Positions 22,716 to 34,067 of a DNA stretch of 64,000 bases are shown here, in pieces. The translations under genes and the position numbers were made by a program. The DNA is taken from the NCBI GenBank assembly GCA_949128115.1, contig OX421961.1:83311277-83375276 (forward strand). Direction: 5' to 3'. The DNA comes from Anaspis maculata (taxonomy: Eukaryota > Arthropoda > Insecta > Coleoptera > Scraptiidae). How positions within the stretch are numbered: the first letter of the stretch is position 1; every line of letters starts with the position of its first letter. The notes under the pieces are model-generated. The model was not told the origin of the DNA. It made no database searches and saw only the letters and a program-made list of their open reading frames with translations.

Positions 22716-23697
22716 ATCTGGATAAAATCTATCTTAGTCTAGGATCTTTTCGTATAAAAAGCAATGCTAGAGGCAAGTCATGTTAAAGTGTGGCAACATA
22801 CGTTTTAAGGGTATTTGGACCCCGCTGAATACGAAAACCATTGTTGCCAAGCCGAATTTTGCACCGGAAGCCCGCAATGGAGAGGTAAGGTAAAGGGGAG
22901 GGAAGACCAAAAATCACTATTTTCCACCGTTTTTGATGTCGGGACTGCGACCTGTCATTAACGTGAAGTGTCTTATACTAGTCTTATACTACCATATTGA
23001 CATAATTACTGTCAAAATTTCTAGAGGGGGAGGACTGGTGGGGGGAATGTTGACAGTGAAGATGATTCTTCTTTTCTCTCGATTTTGAGTAAATATAAAC
23101 ATGTTTGGTATCGTTTCCGACTAAATACCATATTCCCTATTCAACTATGGTGTTCAAATTGCAATAGAAGCGGGTTTGAACAAGTTTTACATGACAAAAC
23201 ATGATTTTTGTCAATATTTTTTTACGTCTTTCAGCTGTGTTATTTTACTGTAAATCGGCATTGTTTCTCAAAATTCTTGCGTAGTTCGTTAGTCTCATGT
23301 ATTTACCATGATATAGGCATCCAATTGATTTACCTCTACTTTTTTAAATATGAAAAAAAAAAATTGTGGAAATTGCTTGGCCCTACTTTTCAACTTTGTT
23401 TTTTGCTGTATGATGTATAATCAAAATTCAAATTTTTCATACTTTAAAAAGTGAAGACACACTTAGTATGTGAATGTAATGTGTAAAATACACCAGACTA
23501 AGGAATTACGTAAGAATTGTCGAAAGAAAACTCCGATTTGCATTGAGATATCATAATTTATAGAATTAAAAAAATACTCTGATGAAACTGAAGAGAACTT
23601 GGTGCAACCGAAGGCAGATACGTTCATAATACCCTAAATGTTAGGTTGAATAATACAATTATAGGTTTTATCATTCACATTTATTACATTCGATTTC

Positions 23698-24063
23698 GAT
23701 GTGAGGAGCTTGTGGTGTGGTTAGTTAGCGCGTTCGACTGCCACTCCAGAGGTCGCGGGTTCGATCTCCGCCGGGGACGGATTTTCGGCCTCGAAAAACA
23801 AGCTCCTTGGTTTAGTTGGAATGCTTGCTAAATGCAAGACGCGCCGTGTGTCGCATAGCACGTAAAATACGAACGATGGTGCCGACCCCATGCGATGTTG
23901 GTGGTCGTTAAAAATCCCTACCCTGTGTTGGAACACACAGGGGTTCGGCAAAATTTCCGGTATAGTGGAGGAAAGCATTCACCGGCGTCGGTGTTAGGCC
24001 TCGTTGCGGAAATAGGCCGACGTTAAATAAACGAATAAAAAAAAAAAAAAAAAAAAAAAAAAA
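23698..24063 (+). mobile_element. tRNA-derived SINE, about 366 bp
   Basis: A tRNA-like head carries an A-box region (GTGGTTAGTTAGCG, around 23717) and a B box (GGTTCGATCTC, 23758-23768), an internal Pol III promoter. An unrelated body of about 250 bp and a poly(A) tail follow. A perfect 12-bp duplication ACATTCGATTTC flanks it (23686-23697, 24064-24075). This is a complete, recent-looking insertion mobilised in trans by a LINE. Confidence 0.93.
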
Positions 24064-24154
24064 ACATTCGATTTCAAAATCTCTTCATCTACCTCTTCCC
24101 TGGGTATTATTAGAGGAATGTGGCTTTTTCGAATATAGGTACATATCATGAACG

Positions 24155-24670
24155 TAAATTTTGAGGAGTTACTTTTTTTTAGAGGTTGATGGTAGAGAAC
24201 ACTTGTCCAAGACGTTCGAAAAAGGTGACTTTTCTTGGAGGTTTGATAGATCATCTCACGGAAATCCAAAAAAGGTAACCTTTTTTTAAGCATAATGAAA
24301 CATACCAAAGAAAAGTATTTTTTTTTTGGAGCTGAAATAGAGCTTCTTAGAGAAGTTGGAGAAAGGTAACCTCAAGGGTAACCTTTGGAGCTCTATAATT
24401 TTATAAAACATTTTGAATAAGTTCTGAAAAGGTAACCTTCTTTGGAGCTTGAGAGAACATTATAGAGAAGTTGGGAAAAGGTAACCTCTTTGGAGCTTAA
24501 TAGAACATCTCAAAGAAGTGCAAAAGTGGTAACCTTTTTGGAGCTCAAGAGAACATCACAAAAAAGTTGGAATGAGGTAACTTCTCTATATCTTGATAAC
24601 TTGATAGGGCATATCAAAGCCGTTTGGAAGAGGTAACCGTTTCTCGAGCTCAATAGAACATCTCAGGCCT
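24155..24670. repeat. Diverged minisatellite, about 60-bp unit
   Basis: Eight or nine units of the form AAAAGGTAACCT(C/T)TTTGGAGCT..AATAGAACATCTCA..AAGTTGG. Units differ in length (about 55-65 bp) and identity is modest. Located in the loop of element F. Confidence 0.78.
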
Positions 24671-27387
24671 CTCTGAGAGGACTCTTGCCCATTGGGCATC
24701 AGGTTCTGACATGAAAAACTCTTCTTTTGAAAAAAGTATACATTCTACAATATCTCAGCTAAGGTTTTCTTTATAATTATGAGATGGAGGACCACAGTTT
24801 TTCATCATACAATAAAATAATAGCAAAAATAAAGTTGAAAAGTAGCGACAGTTTTCACAAAAAAATATTTTTTCCTTATTTCAAAAGTTGAAAGCACATC
24901 ATTTACAGTATGTTTTTTAATCAAAAAACCACCACCTGTTGCTTTCAGTTGGCAGAAGGAAAAAATTCCTGTTGCACGATTAATGTTGTTATGTTGACGT
25001 TAGGTCAAAAAAAGAAAAAATGTCAGGCCCGTCAGGTCATTCAAATTCAAAACTCAAAAAGCCGCTTTGACAAGACTTGGTCTTTCTCAAGTATTTCCCG
25101 ACATACATACTTAGTACCTATGCCGAGAAATTGAAACGCGAGTTGAAAATATCGTTGGTTAAATCTATTACGGTCGAAACAGAAGATAAAAATTGTGTCG
25201 CAAACCTTTGGCAAGAGGCACTCGTCAAGTTTTTCAGCAGAACAGTGGCAAAAAAATATCCCTCACTGCAGAAAATTGATTCATAGAGACTGGGACAGAG
25301 ACATGGGGAATTTTAGCATTTGGGGACATTCCACCAATTATAATAAGTTTGGCAGAATCCGACCCATCGGATGCAGAATTGGCTTATTCTTCTGCTTCAG
25401 ACTTTGAAGATGAATCTGGTGATGCACATGAGGTTGCTACTGGAACTTCTGATAATGACGACAAGGATATTAGCGCGATCGCAGTATTCACGGGCACCGC
25501 AAATTATCTACAAACTTCACACAGCATATTTTTTTTGACATAAACCTGTGTCAGTGTGAAGTGCGACAATAACCTAAATAATTACAGACCGTCTGTACTC
25601 TCAACAGTGTCAAAAATATTCCTAAATTTTCACACTAGACAGCGTTGCCGTTGTTCTTTTGGGGGTAGAATGCGACGTTGGTGGTTTTTCAATTAAAAAA
25701 CGTACTGTACATGACTGTATTGTGTGAAATACACCAGACTAACGAACTACGCAAGAATTTTAAGAAAAAAATGCCGATTTACAATAAATAACACAGTTCA
25801 AAGTGGTAAAAAAATATTGACAAAAAACATGTTTTATCATCTAAAACTTGTTCAAACTTGCTCCTATTGCAATTTTGACACCATAATTGAACTGAGAATA
25901 TGAAACTTGATAAGAAAAGATACCAAACATGTATATCTTCACTCAAAATCAAGAGAAAAAAAGAATGAGCTTCACAGTCAACATTCCCCCCACCAGTCCC
26001 CCCCCTATGGAAATTTTGACAGTAATCATGTCAAGATGATAGTATAAGACCTCAGTTATTCAAGATACGATGTAATTCACTCCACACTGATGACAGGTCT
26101 CAGTCCCGGTATAAAAAATGGTGGAAAATGGTGATTTTTGGTCTTTTTACCCCCCCCCCCCCCTCCCATTGCGGACTTCCGGTGCAAAATTCGGCTTGGC
26201 AACAATGGTTTTCGTAATAAGCGCGAGGTCCAAATACCCTTAAAACATATGTTGCCAAACTTTAACATGACTTGCCTCTAGAACCACTTTCCAGAGGCCA
26301 CTTTTTCAAAAATGATCCTAGTCTATCTTGCCTTATCTAGATTAAACGAATTTCCCAATTTTTAGTTTTGGATGGTTAGTAGTAGAATAACTTGGAATCT
26401 GTTACACATTTTAGGTTGAGTAATAATGACCTTAAGGCAGTCTGGATGTGCTATTGTCATAGACAGCTATCTTCTGTGTCGGGTATCTTCTGACAGGTGT
26501 TTCAGGGATGATAGCAAAAAATTCAACTGTGGGTAGATCTCCTCAAAATATGACGAAAACCTATATTCCATTTCGCAAAGTTCGGCCTAATGACGATGAT
26601 ACAGCCCTCCAAAGTTCACTTTTTCGGATTTCAAAAATTTGCTCAGGAACGTTTCGACAAGTTTGGCTTCAATTCTTTGTGGAAAAAACCTTTTGACTCA
26701 TGACTGACTTTTGAAAAGTTGGAAAGAGACGCTTTGTTGATGTTTTTTTTTTCCGCCTCCGAAATCACTTTCCGCTCCGGTTAGAGGGCGTAAAATGCAT
26801 GGCCTCCTTGATTGATTGATTGACAATAGGCAAAATTCAGTACCATTTCTGCGCTTGTGCAACCATGCGAGGGGATTTGAGAATAGTGCCGTATGCTAAC
26901 ACATGTAAAAAGCGTAATTTCAACATTGTATATTATTGAAACTGCTGGAAATGGAACTTTCAAATAAGCTATGGAAAAAAGACCGTTTCTTGATCTTTCA
27001 TTGTGTTCAAGACCAGCAATGATGGATCAGTTTTTGATCTATGACTATTCACCTTATTCGAAATTCCTCTGCCATCTTTTGACGATATGTTGAAGTGGAG
27101 ATATCTGGGGGGATTGAGTCCCAAACCAAAATGCACCAGATTTTCTCATGTCAACTTTATTTATAATGTCAACACAACAAAAGCGCGCCCGTCGCCAGTG
27201 ACATAGAAACAAAATAATATTTATCATCACTATGGTATTATTCAAGTGTTTGTAATTTGTGGTTTCTTCAGTCATTCCCATGTCATTCTCCAGTGGAATG
27301 GCTCTCCAGTGCTTGAATCAACTTGGATGGTGCGATGTACCCTTATGAAACGCTGAAGTGGTGCAATGTGGAAGCCAGCAAGACGAC

Positions 27388-27617
27388 GGACCTTGGCAGT
27401 TTATCGTCGTAACTTTTCTTCCCCGATGTAATGAAGTGTACGCCGCAAACCTTGTGGCATTTTGTAGGCTGGCATGAGTCCTTCTCACAACTCCTTTTTC
27501 TACGCGCTTTACCCAGACCTTTCTCTTCTTTCGTCTTTGGTGAACGCGTGAATTGAAACATTTCGACTTTCGGCTGTGTCCGACTTGCAGCCAGGTCCGT
27601 GAGCCAGGTACACAGCA
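27388..27617 (-). pseudogene. THAP-type zinc-finger remnant, frameshifted
   Basis: The first half (CCVPG at 27617-27603) and second half (MFQFTRSPKTKEEKGLGKARR then TKCHKVCGVHFI and LPRS) of a THAP domain lie in two overlapping minus-strand frames, so one frameshift separates them around 27560. The C-x2-H pair (CGVH, 27447-27436) and the Pro of the final box are visible; the second Cys of the N-terminal pair appears changed (CVPGS). THAP domains bind DNA in P-element transposases and in host proteins. This copy is dead. Confidence 0.55.
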
Positions 27618-28142
27618 CCTTGTATACCCCTTTGCTGATTGCGACTTCCCACCATTGGTAGGTCGATATTTCACAACATGGATTAACAAATCAAACTCAG
27701 TAATTTAGCAGTAGCCACAAACGATAACAATAACCGGTTACAACAGCAGCAGCAATAACAAGACAAAATAACGAAGATGAGAGAAAATTCGGAAAGCTGC
27801 GTGTACTTGGAACGTAAACGATCCCTGCTCGTAATGACAAATTCAAATACGACACTTGACTGGAAGAAGTCGAACTGACATCTATGCAATATAGTAGTTA
27901 TCTACTTTACCTACGCTGTGGGGACCCGTTTCCCATGATGCATTTCATTTACGAATAAGGTGAATAAGCGAAAATATGGTAACGTGTTTATCAGATGTTA
28001 CCATGTGTTTATCGATTATGATGCTATATGTAATTATACTATGTGTGTTGTGTGATATGTACTATATGTAAATTGTCTTTTTTGACGGGTGTTGTCCTTG
28101 TGAGTACGAATAAAGTTCATTTATATATTTATTCACTTGATT

Positions 28143-28355
28143 CAGCAATAAGCCGGTTTGTCATTATTATCTATTAACCTGCCAAATTTGGAAAAAAATC
28201 CAATCAGTGGCGTACAAGTTATGAGGGGTCACCATAAGTCAACTTTTCTTCGGATGCTTCTAAATTATTGACCCTTGTAACTCCTACACCACTGGTTGGA
28301 TTCTTTCCAAATTTGGCAGGTTGATAGTTGATTATGACAAACCAGCTTTTGCTGC
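28143..28355. repeat. Hairpin of about 75-bp arms
   Basis: CAGCAATAAGCCGGTTTGTCA..CCTGCCAAATTTGGAAA..AATCCAA at the left mirrors TTGGATT..TTTCCAAATTTGGCAGG..TGACAAACCAGC at the right around a short centre. It is non-coding and sits within element G. Confidence 0.75.
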
Positions 28356-28542
28356 ATTAAAGCTGAATTTGTCTAAACGTTCCTGAGTTACAAATTCTTG
28401 AAATCCGAAAAAAGTGAACTTTGGAGGGCTGTATCTTTGTCATTAGGCCGAACTTTGCAAAATGGTATATAGGTTTTCGTCATATTTTGACGAGATCCAC
28501 ACACAGTTGAATTTTTTTGCTATCATCCTCGAAACACCCTGT

Positions 28543-30663
28543 ATAGTGCTGTTATACCTAATGAGGTAATATTATGTACTCGTATAATTATCATCAAGAA
28601 ATCATTTGTGCAGCGGCTGCACAAGACATCCTGTCGTAGATACTTGTAGACTGGTATAGGTAATTTTATAAACATTCAAGCAATGCGACTTTATCTTTCC
28701 AAAGAAAAAAGTTGCCACAGTGTCTTTGTTCTGATTCCATCAAGGTCCGTGGAATATTTATTGGCATGTAATTTCTCTATCATTTCAAATCTCGCCATCT
28801 AAATGCGAGAGACGAAACCTTTTATGGGCTCGTTTGAAAAGACCGCAACGTGCTTTTGTGATGTTTGTCAACATTTTTATTAACCTAGGTATGCACCTAC
28901 ATACAGGTGTCCCAGAAATAATCAAAAGTGAAAAATAAATATGTAGTTCTTCTGTCTACCCTACTTAATAAAGGCGTGGTCTATTTAACCAATACATATT
29001 TCGAGCTACAGAAGAACTACATGTTTATTAGAAAACACACTACAGATAGAAGAATTTCTGCGAAAAAAAAAGTTAAAAACCCTATACCTCATTTCACTTC
29101 ATACCCCTCATGATTTTTTTCTCGAAATTAGCCTTTTTTATGACTCCACAGCTCACCCTTTCTTGGAAACCACTGATTGAATTTTACCCTTTCTTGGGAA
29201 CCACTGATTGAATTTTAATGAGATTCGACTTCTAAAGTAGATAATCATTCAAAACAAATTCAAGCAAATTCCAGTTGAATACCTCAACACCTCCAAGAAT
29301 TATTATTCATGAAAAACCAATTAAAAAACTCAAACTTTGTACAGCTTGAAACCTAACGTGTTTTTTTTGCGGCAAAAATAGACGACAAAAGTCAAGAAAT
29401 TTCAGTAGAGTCGGAGCATATGGGAGGTAGAGTCAAGAGACGGTTCAAAGAGGGCACGATTTAATTTCCACGTAAGAATTGAGCAAAATTAACAAAATGA
29501 TTTTATGGTATCCTTATCGAGAAACTTGAACCGTCACATTGATGTTGCTCTGTGCTCGATGTTTGACGTGCTATACCCAAATTGGTGCGGTAGGTTAGGT
29601 AAATCGAGAAGGCAGCGCGGTGCGGTGACCCGATGGTGGGTGTATTCGCAGTATGGTCCGTTCACTATCGTTATGGATGGGAGTGGGAACATCGCCGTGT
29701 TTGTTCTTGGTTCTTTTCTCGTGTGCTGGTGAATTAGTCTTTCGTTGGAGGGGGACGCGCGGCCTCGCCACAGAATGGCACTCGAAGATGGGCTGGAGGG
29801 TCAGGATGCGCCTGCTCCACTTTTTTGGGGTGAGCATCGGCCTCTCCGGCTGTTGTGACTAGCCTCGGAGTATACCTTACTCTTTGTCAACGCTTGTGGC
29901 ATCGTAAAGCGGAATTTTAGACCAGAGTCGCTATTTTTGAAACTGGGAGAAACTCCCTATAAGTTTTAGACAATCTGCAGTACATCGATGCAGCAAAAGT
30001 TGATCGAATCGTGCGGCAAGTGTATTTTGTCGAACGAATGGGTTTGTACTTACCGGTATGAGAAATTCACACGATTCAAGAATAGAGGCCCTGCATGGGT
30101 TGCCGTTGGAACCTCTGTTACGACGGAGCTCTTGCGCGTTTGTATTGGAATCTGCTCACATGGTGTTGGTGCTGGTGTCTGTTCTACCAATGAGTCACAG
30201 TACCCGCCTCGTCCGTTGTTGGTATCTTTCACAGAAAAAGTATTCGTGTCCTTGGGCCCTTTGAACGATTACGTTGTGTTCCCGGTGAACAGAAAGCCAG
30301 ACCTGATGGGTCAAATTTAGGAACCTACGATTAGGCCGCATGCATCCCGCATCTACTCTTTCAACTGTGTTTTAGCTTTTAATTGCTGTTATTCAAACCT
30401 TCATGTTGGTTGGATCTCAAGTACAAGACAATAATAACTATTAAGAATGTCATGAAGTACGTGCAGGGAAGTTGTACCTAAATACTAAATATATGTTTGG
30501 TCTAATCTCGCGAAACTAATAGTTCTGTTACATGGTTCACCTGGAATTGATAGAGGTAGCCTGATAGTAGTTGAATGAAAAATCTATTAGAATCTGGTTG
30601 TACTATCCGGATCCTTGACAAAGCGACGTTTGAAAAATGTTTAGAATGAATTGTTAGGGCTCT
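28543..30663. other. About 2.1 kb, mostly unassigned
   Basis: Contains a tandem duplication (29156-29217, 31-bp unit CCCTTTCTTGG..) and an inverted pair around the AGTTCTTCTGT/ACAGAAGAACT block at 28940-29025. 29550-29860 is a GC-rich islet with open frames on both strands but no recognised family. See also the open frame at 30047-30265. Confidence 0.45.
30047..30265 (-). other. Possible exon, unidentified
   Basis: The minus strand is open for about 70 codons (SVKDTNNGRGGYCDSL..LNRVNFSYR) and ends in a strong splice-donor match, CCG|GTAAGT, at about 30050. A stop precedes it upstream and no clean acceptor was found, and I recognise no homologue. The plus strand is also open here. It may be chance. 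Confidence 0.2.
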
Positions 30664-31174
30664 GTGCGGGGAGCACGCCGTCTGTTTACGAATTTCGTAT
30701 ACGAAGCTTGCGTATTTTCTATTGTATAAACTTGCGTATTTTCGTTCGTCTTCGCAATCGGAAACGATCATAAAAAGTCGTGCCCGTGGATGAAGGCCGC
30801 CATATTGCTAAAATTTCAGCGACGAAGAGGGAAGATGCAGATATATTATGCTAGACAAAGACAAGAAAGATCGACACTTTCCGCAAAACCCAAGGTTTTC
30901 GTATTCGCACGGAGCTTGCGGGCTGTGCATAGGCACGGCTGTGGGTAGGATACGCAAGGGGCTGGTCGATTTCTACGAAAAAAGGAAGTGGCGTGCTCGC
31001 AAAATTCGGATACGAAAACGAACTTCGTAACCGCTTGAACGCATGCTCTGCACGGGGCAGAAGACGCAAGGGATTGGGCGATATTCACTATTTACGAAAC
31101 ATGAAAGTGGCGTGCAAGCAAAATTCGTATACGAACACGAATTTCGTAACCGATTGACGGCGTGCTCCCACCAC
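30664..31174. mobile_element. MITE-like inverted repeat with GGGAGCACGCCGTC ends
   Basis: The left end GTGCGGGGAGCACGCCGTC and right end GACGGCGTGCTCCCACCAC are inverted, continuing into TTACGAA(A)TTCGTATACGAA mirrored blocks. A shortened internal copy of the block occurs at about 31010-31070. Non-coding. Superfamily and duplication unresolved. Confidence 0.65.
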
Positions 31175-31215
31175 TGGTTAGCTTAGCTCTCTGATATTGA
31201 CGCACGTGATGTCAC

Positions 31216-32178
31216 GTACGGTCATTGCCCGTTAAAAACGCGGACAAGCTTTTGACACGGAGTGTATAGTAGGTTCACTTGTACCGTGATTCTAGTAGGC
31301 TGGGCAAATTTCACAGTTTGGCATTGTAGACTTCACGTCCAACTGCCTAGTGTGCGCCTGAGCGTCTGGCTTCGAAAGATAGGTTATGTTGGTGTGATGG
31401 TGTGTTGACTGTTGCTGTCAAAAATGAAAAATTACCGAAATCAACTTTGCAAATTGCAAATATGGAGTGGATGTAGTTCACCTTTCACAAGTTCCGCAAA
31501 TTTCTTGTTCCAGTACGATGTCCTGAGCAGTGAAATCAAGTATTAGCGCCGATGAATCCCATCCCCACAAAAATTAGGAGGGTTCAGCTTCCCATCGTTT
31601 CCAGCCTTCCAGAGTGTGGGTACTTCTTTTAAAAAACCAGGAATAGTTCACAATGCTTCCATATTATGTGGTTTTTTAGATTCACGTCTTCTCCGCAAAG
31701 CTGAACGTTATGGGGTACATGCCCAGTACCTATTCCGCTCATTTTTTCTCCCAGAAGCGAGTTCTTGATGGCACTCTCGAGGACTTTAAAATGGGCACTG
31801 GACGTTATTGTTCAAGACACAAGCTGAGGCGCAAACACAGTTTTCACAGTAATGGGCATAATTTCACCACAATTTTCGTGAAACTCGAGATTTTCGGTCT
31901 ATTTGACACTCGATTTGACAAACGGTAAAGTTGTTGATCTTGTCGTCAAGCTTAAACTTTCAAACGTCAATGCAACCAACTGCCAAGTTCTAGGGAGTTT
32001 TCAAATATCAGATTTGAAAACTTAGAAACAAAATCTCACAGCCAACTAGAATCACGGTACAAGTGAACCATCAACCTACTATACTGCTTTGATTAATTTT
32101 GGCTACCTTGTCACTGTGACACTCCCTCCCACTCCCTGTCAAAAGCTTTTACGCGGTTCAAATGGGTAACGACTGTAC
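31216..32178. mobile_element. Palindromic MITE M3, split by MITE M2
   Basis: The outer ends GTACGGTCATTGCCCG and its diverged complement at 32160-32178 mirror each other through AAGCTTTTGACA. Removing the insert 31269-32079 leaves about 150 bp whose centre (TTGTCACTGTGAC) matches the intact copy at 35343-35502. Confidence 0.75.
31269..32079. mobile_element. MITE M2, 811 bp
   Basis: Ends GTAGGTTCACTTGTACCGTG and the complement ACGGTACAAGTGAAC..CCTAC, flanked by TATA on both sides (31265-31268, 32080-32083). A second copy is at 43131-44035. No coding sequence is recognised inside. The TA-rich target suggests a Tc1/mariner-related origin. Confidence 0.82.
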
Positions 32179-32326
32179 CGTTGCGGACTTTTTAAAGTGG
32201 ACGACAGGCGGACTTTTTAAAGTGGACGACAGTTGACATATTTTTCAGGATTCTGGCCTGAACGTCGCATGACAGCAAGCCAACTCGTTGACATTGTCGT
32301 CCACTTTATTTTGGCCGCAACCGTAC
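32175..32326. mobile_element. MITE M4, copy 1 (152 bp)
   Basis: The ends GTAC-CGTTGCGG and CCGCAACC-GTAC and the inner AAAGTGGACGA / TCGTCCACTTT are inverted. It shares the GTAC with the neighbouring M3. The segment GCGGACTTTTTAAAGTGGAC is present twice in tandem, which accounts for 24 bp of extra length over the copy at 53757-53884. Confidence 0.85.
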
Positions 32327-33004
32327 ATGCCATAATTACAGCATTACAGTAAGGATAAGATCGCTACAATCAGCAATAAATGAGAATGAGTAGCGGAACG
32401 CAAGTCCAATAGGCACTGAATGATTGACCCATGATGGTAAACGGTCGAGTGTCCGGAGTGAATGTGGTGCGAAAGAACTAGAATGGTAAGTACAAATTAA
32501 GTTAGCTTCATGTAAGATTATAGAAAATGAATTGTTATTCACTAGTTTCCATTTGAGTGTGTATCCTAGCCTAGGTTAAGGATGATCAATGATCAATCCC
32601 TAACCGCGACAATATTTATAGGGGGCAACGATTATTTCGGAGCTTTTCCACGTCAGTTCGTCGGCGAGCACCTTTGTAGGTTTTTAATCAATGCTGGGCT
32701 CACTCTAAGCACAAAACATTTTGATTTTTGGACAAGTTGGATGACGTGAAAACTTTTTTCGCATTCTATGTTACGGATTCACAGTTGAGAAAAAAGCGAG
32801 CTTCCTTCCGTGAATAAACAGTCAAATTTTGGTTTCATCACAAGTAATTCTTGACCAAATTGGACTGAAAATTACTGTTACATCCAAAACCCTCAACTCC
32901 CCGTCAGGACCCTTAGCCCCTATATCTTCTGACGGTGCAACGAAGTATGTGATCGCGCAATGTTCCATCCAAAAAGCCTCATCAAGTCTCAATCCGGACC
33001 CTTA
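32327..33004. other. No gene recognised
   Basis: Unassigned AT-rich sequence between MITEs. Confidence 0.4.
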
Positions 33005-33152
33005 GAGTTAAATTTCAAGTCCGATTTGCAACCCGCGATAAGCTGCGCCACCGGCGCAAGCCATCGATATGCTCTGGCTATTGGCTGAAAGGGATCACGT
33101 GACTCTACTTGCACCGCTGCACGGGTTGCAAGTCGGACTTGAAATTCAGCCC
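33005..33152. mobile_element. Harbinger-type MITE, copy 1 (148 bp)
   Basis: The inverted ends are G(A/G)G(T/C)T.AATTTCAAGTCCGA.TTGCAACCCG, about 31 bp, and the flank is TTA on both sides (33002-33004, 33153-33155). A TWA duplication with a G-rich start is typical of PIF/Harbinger. A second copy of exactly the same length is at 51191-51338. The interior has CATCGATATGCTCTGG and CACGTGA. Confidence 0.88.
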
Positions 33153-33690
33153 TTAGCCCCTAACCTGACGGTGCAACGAATTTTGTAACCACGCATGCAC
33201 GAGAAATGGCGAGAAAGTATGCTGCCGCCATGCTCAATAGGGTATCGTCACATGACGTCACGAGGTGGTGACCTTGGAGGGAGATGGCGCGAAATCGAAT
33301 ATCCTGACAACCGCCACTTACCCCATATCGCTGTACTAGAATGATAGTAAGACAACTTGAAAAACATAGTTTCGAGTAATCGCATTTTGAACATTTCAGA
33401 AGAACGAAAAACACTCTTCTTCTCGAAATTTCGGAGATTTTTTGAATTTCCAGTTGTATTATATCGCTCCTGATAGACCTGTGAGGAATTCATTGTAAAA
33501 TAACGTTTACTCTTTGAGAAAAAATGAAAAAGTGAACATATCCTTGTATATTACTAGAAATAATGGTTTTGTTGGAAGTTGTCCGTTTTTTCATGTAAGT
33601 TATCCTACTATTCGTCAGGAATAGCTCTTTTCATGAAGCGAGTATCCATGGATTCCATGGAACGATTGACAGATAAAGTTGTCCAAAAAA

Positions 33691-34067
33691 CATGGCGTCT
33701 TCTAAACGAAAACCGCTAACGCTCCGGTAACACAGCAACGTTTCGGGACCTGCCCTGGACACCTGCCGTTTCCGTCTGTGGTCGAGTGTCGCTGTGACAG
33801 CCCATCTCCGAAGCAAATGTTTTGTCAAGGACCGCCCGGGAGGCATCAGGTCCAGAGGAGAAGTTCACGGACATGCCGGCCGATTTTGAGGCGGATGAAT
33901 CTGATCGCAATCTCATTTCAGGTATCTACAAAACTGAATCTTTCCGTAACAGAACTGATGATGGGGTGTACACTGTACACGTTCTGCTGTCCACATTCAA
34001 GAACACACAACACAATCATGCTCTTGCATTGCTTTGCATCTTTGCTTCTAAATACGTAGATAGTTGA
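33691..34067 (+). pseudogene. Degraded coding patch, possibly transposase-derived
   Basis: A frame beginning MASSKRKPLTL near 33691 resembles the start of pogo/Tigger-type transposases but stops after about a dozen codons. A second frame (33822-34067) reads SRTAREASGPEEKFTDMPADFEADESD. Elevated GC relative to its surroundings supports a coding past. No DDE core is visible and the family call is weak. Confidence 0.3.

Larger units (their letters stand above)
22716..26342. mobile_element. Long inverted-repeat element F
   Basis: The left arm (22716-about 23312) and right arm (about 25720-26342) share in mirror order CTAGGATC, AGAGGCAAGTCATGTTAAAG, ACCATTGTTGCCAAGCCGAA, ACTGTCAAAATTTC, AACATGTTTGGTAT and CTTGCGTAGTTCGTTAGTCT. 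A C-homopolymer run interrupts the right arm at 26150. The 2.4-kb loop holds a SINE, a minisatellite and a short extra direct copy of the inner arm (23485-23560). No transposase was recognised; a short acidic open frame around 25350-25540 has no known relative. Confidence 0.78.
26493..28542. mobile_element. Inverted-repeat element G with THAP remnant
   Basis: Terminal inverted repeats of about 175 bp: ACAGG(G)TGTTTC..GGATGATAGC at the left and its complement at the right; the mirror match extends through GACGAAAACCTATAT and CCTCCAAAGTTCAC to about 26665 and 28366. Between them is about 1.7 kb with a decayed THAP-domain reading frame on the minus strand and a separate hairpin at 28143-28355. 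Target duplication not resolved. A THAP domain would fit a P-element-related ancestor, but the transposase core was not seen. Confidence 0.68.
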
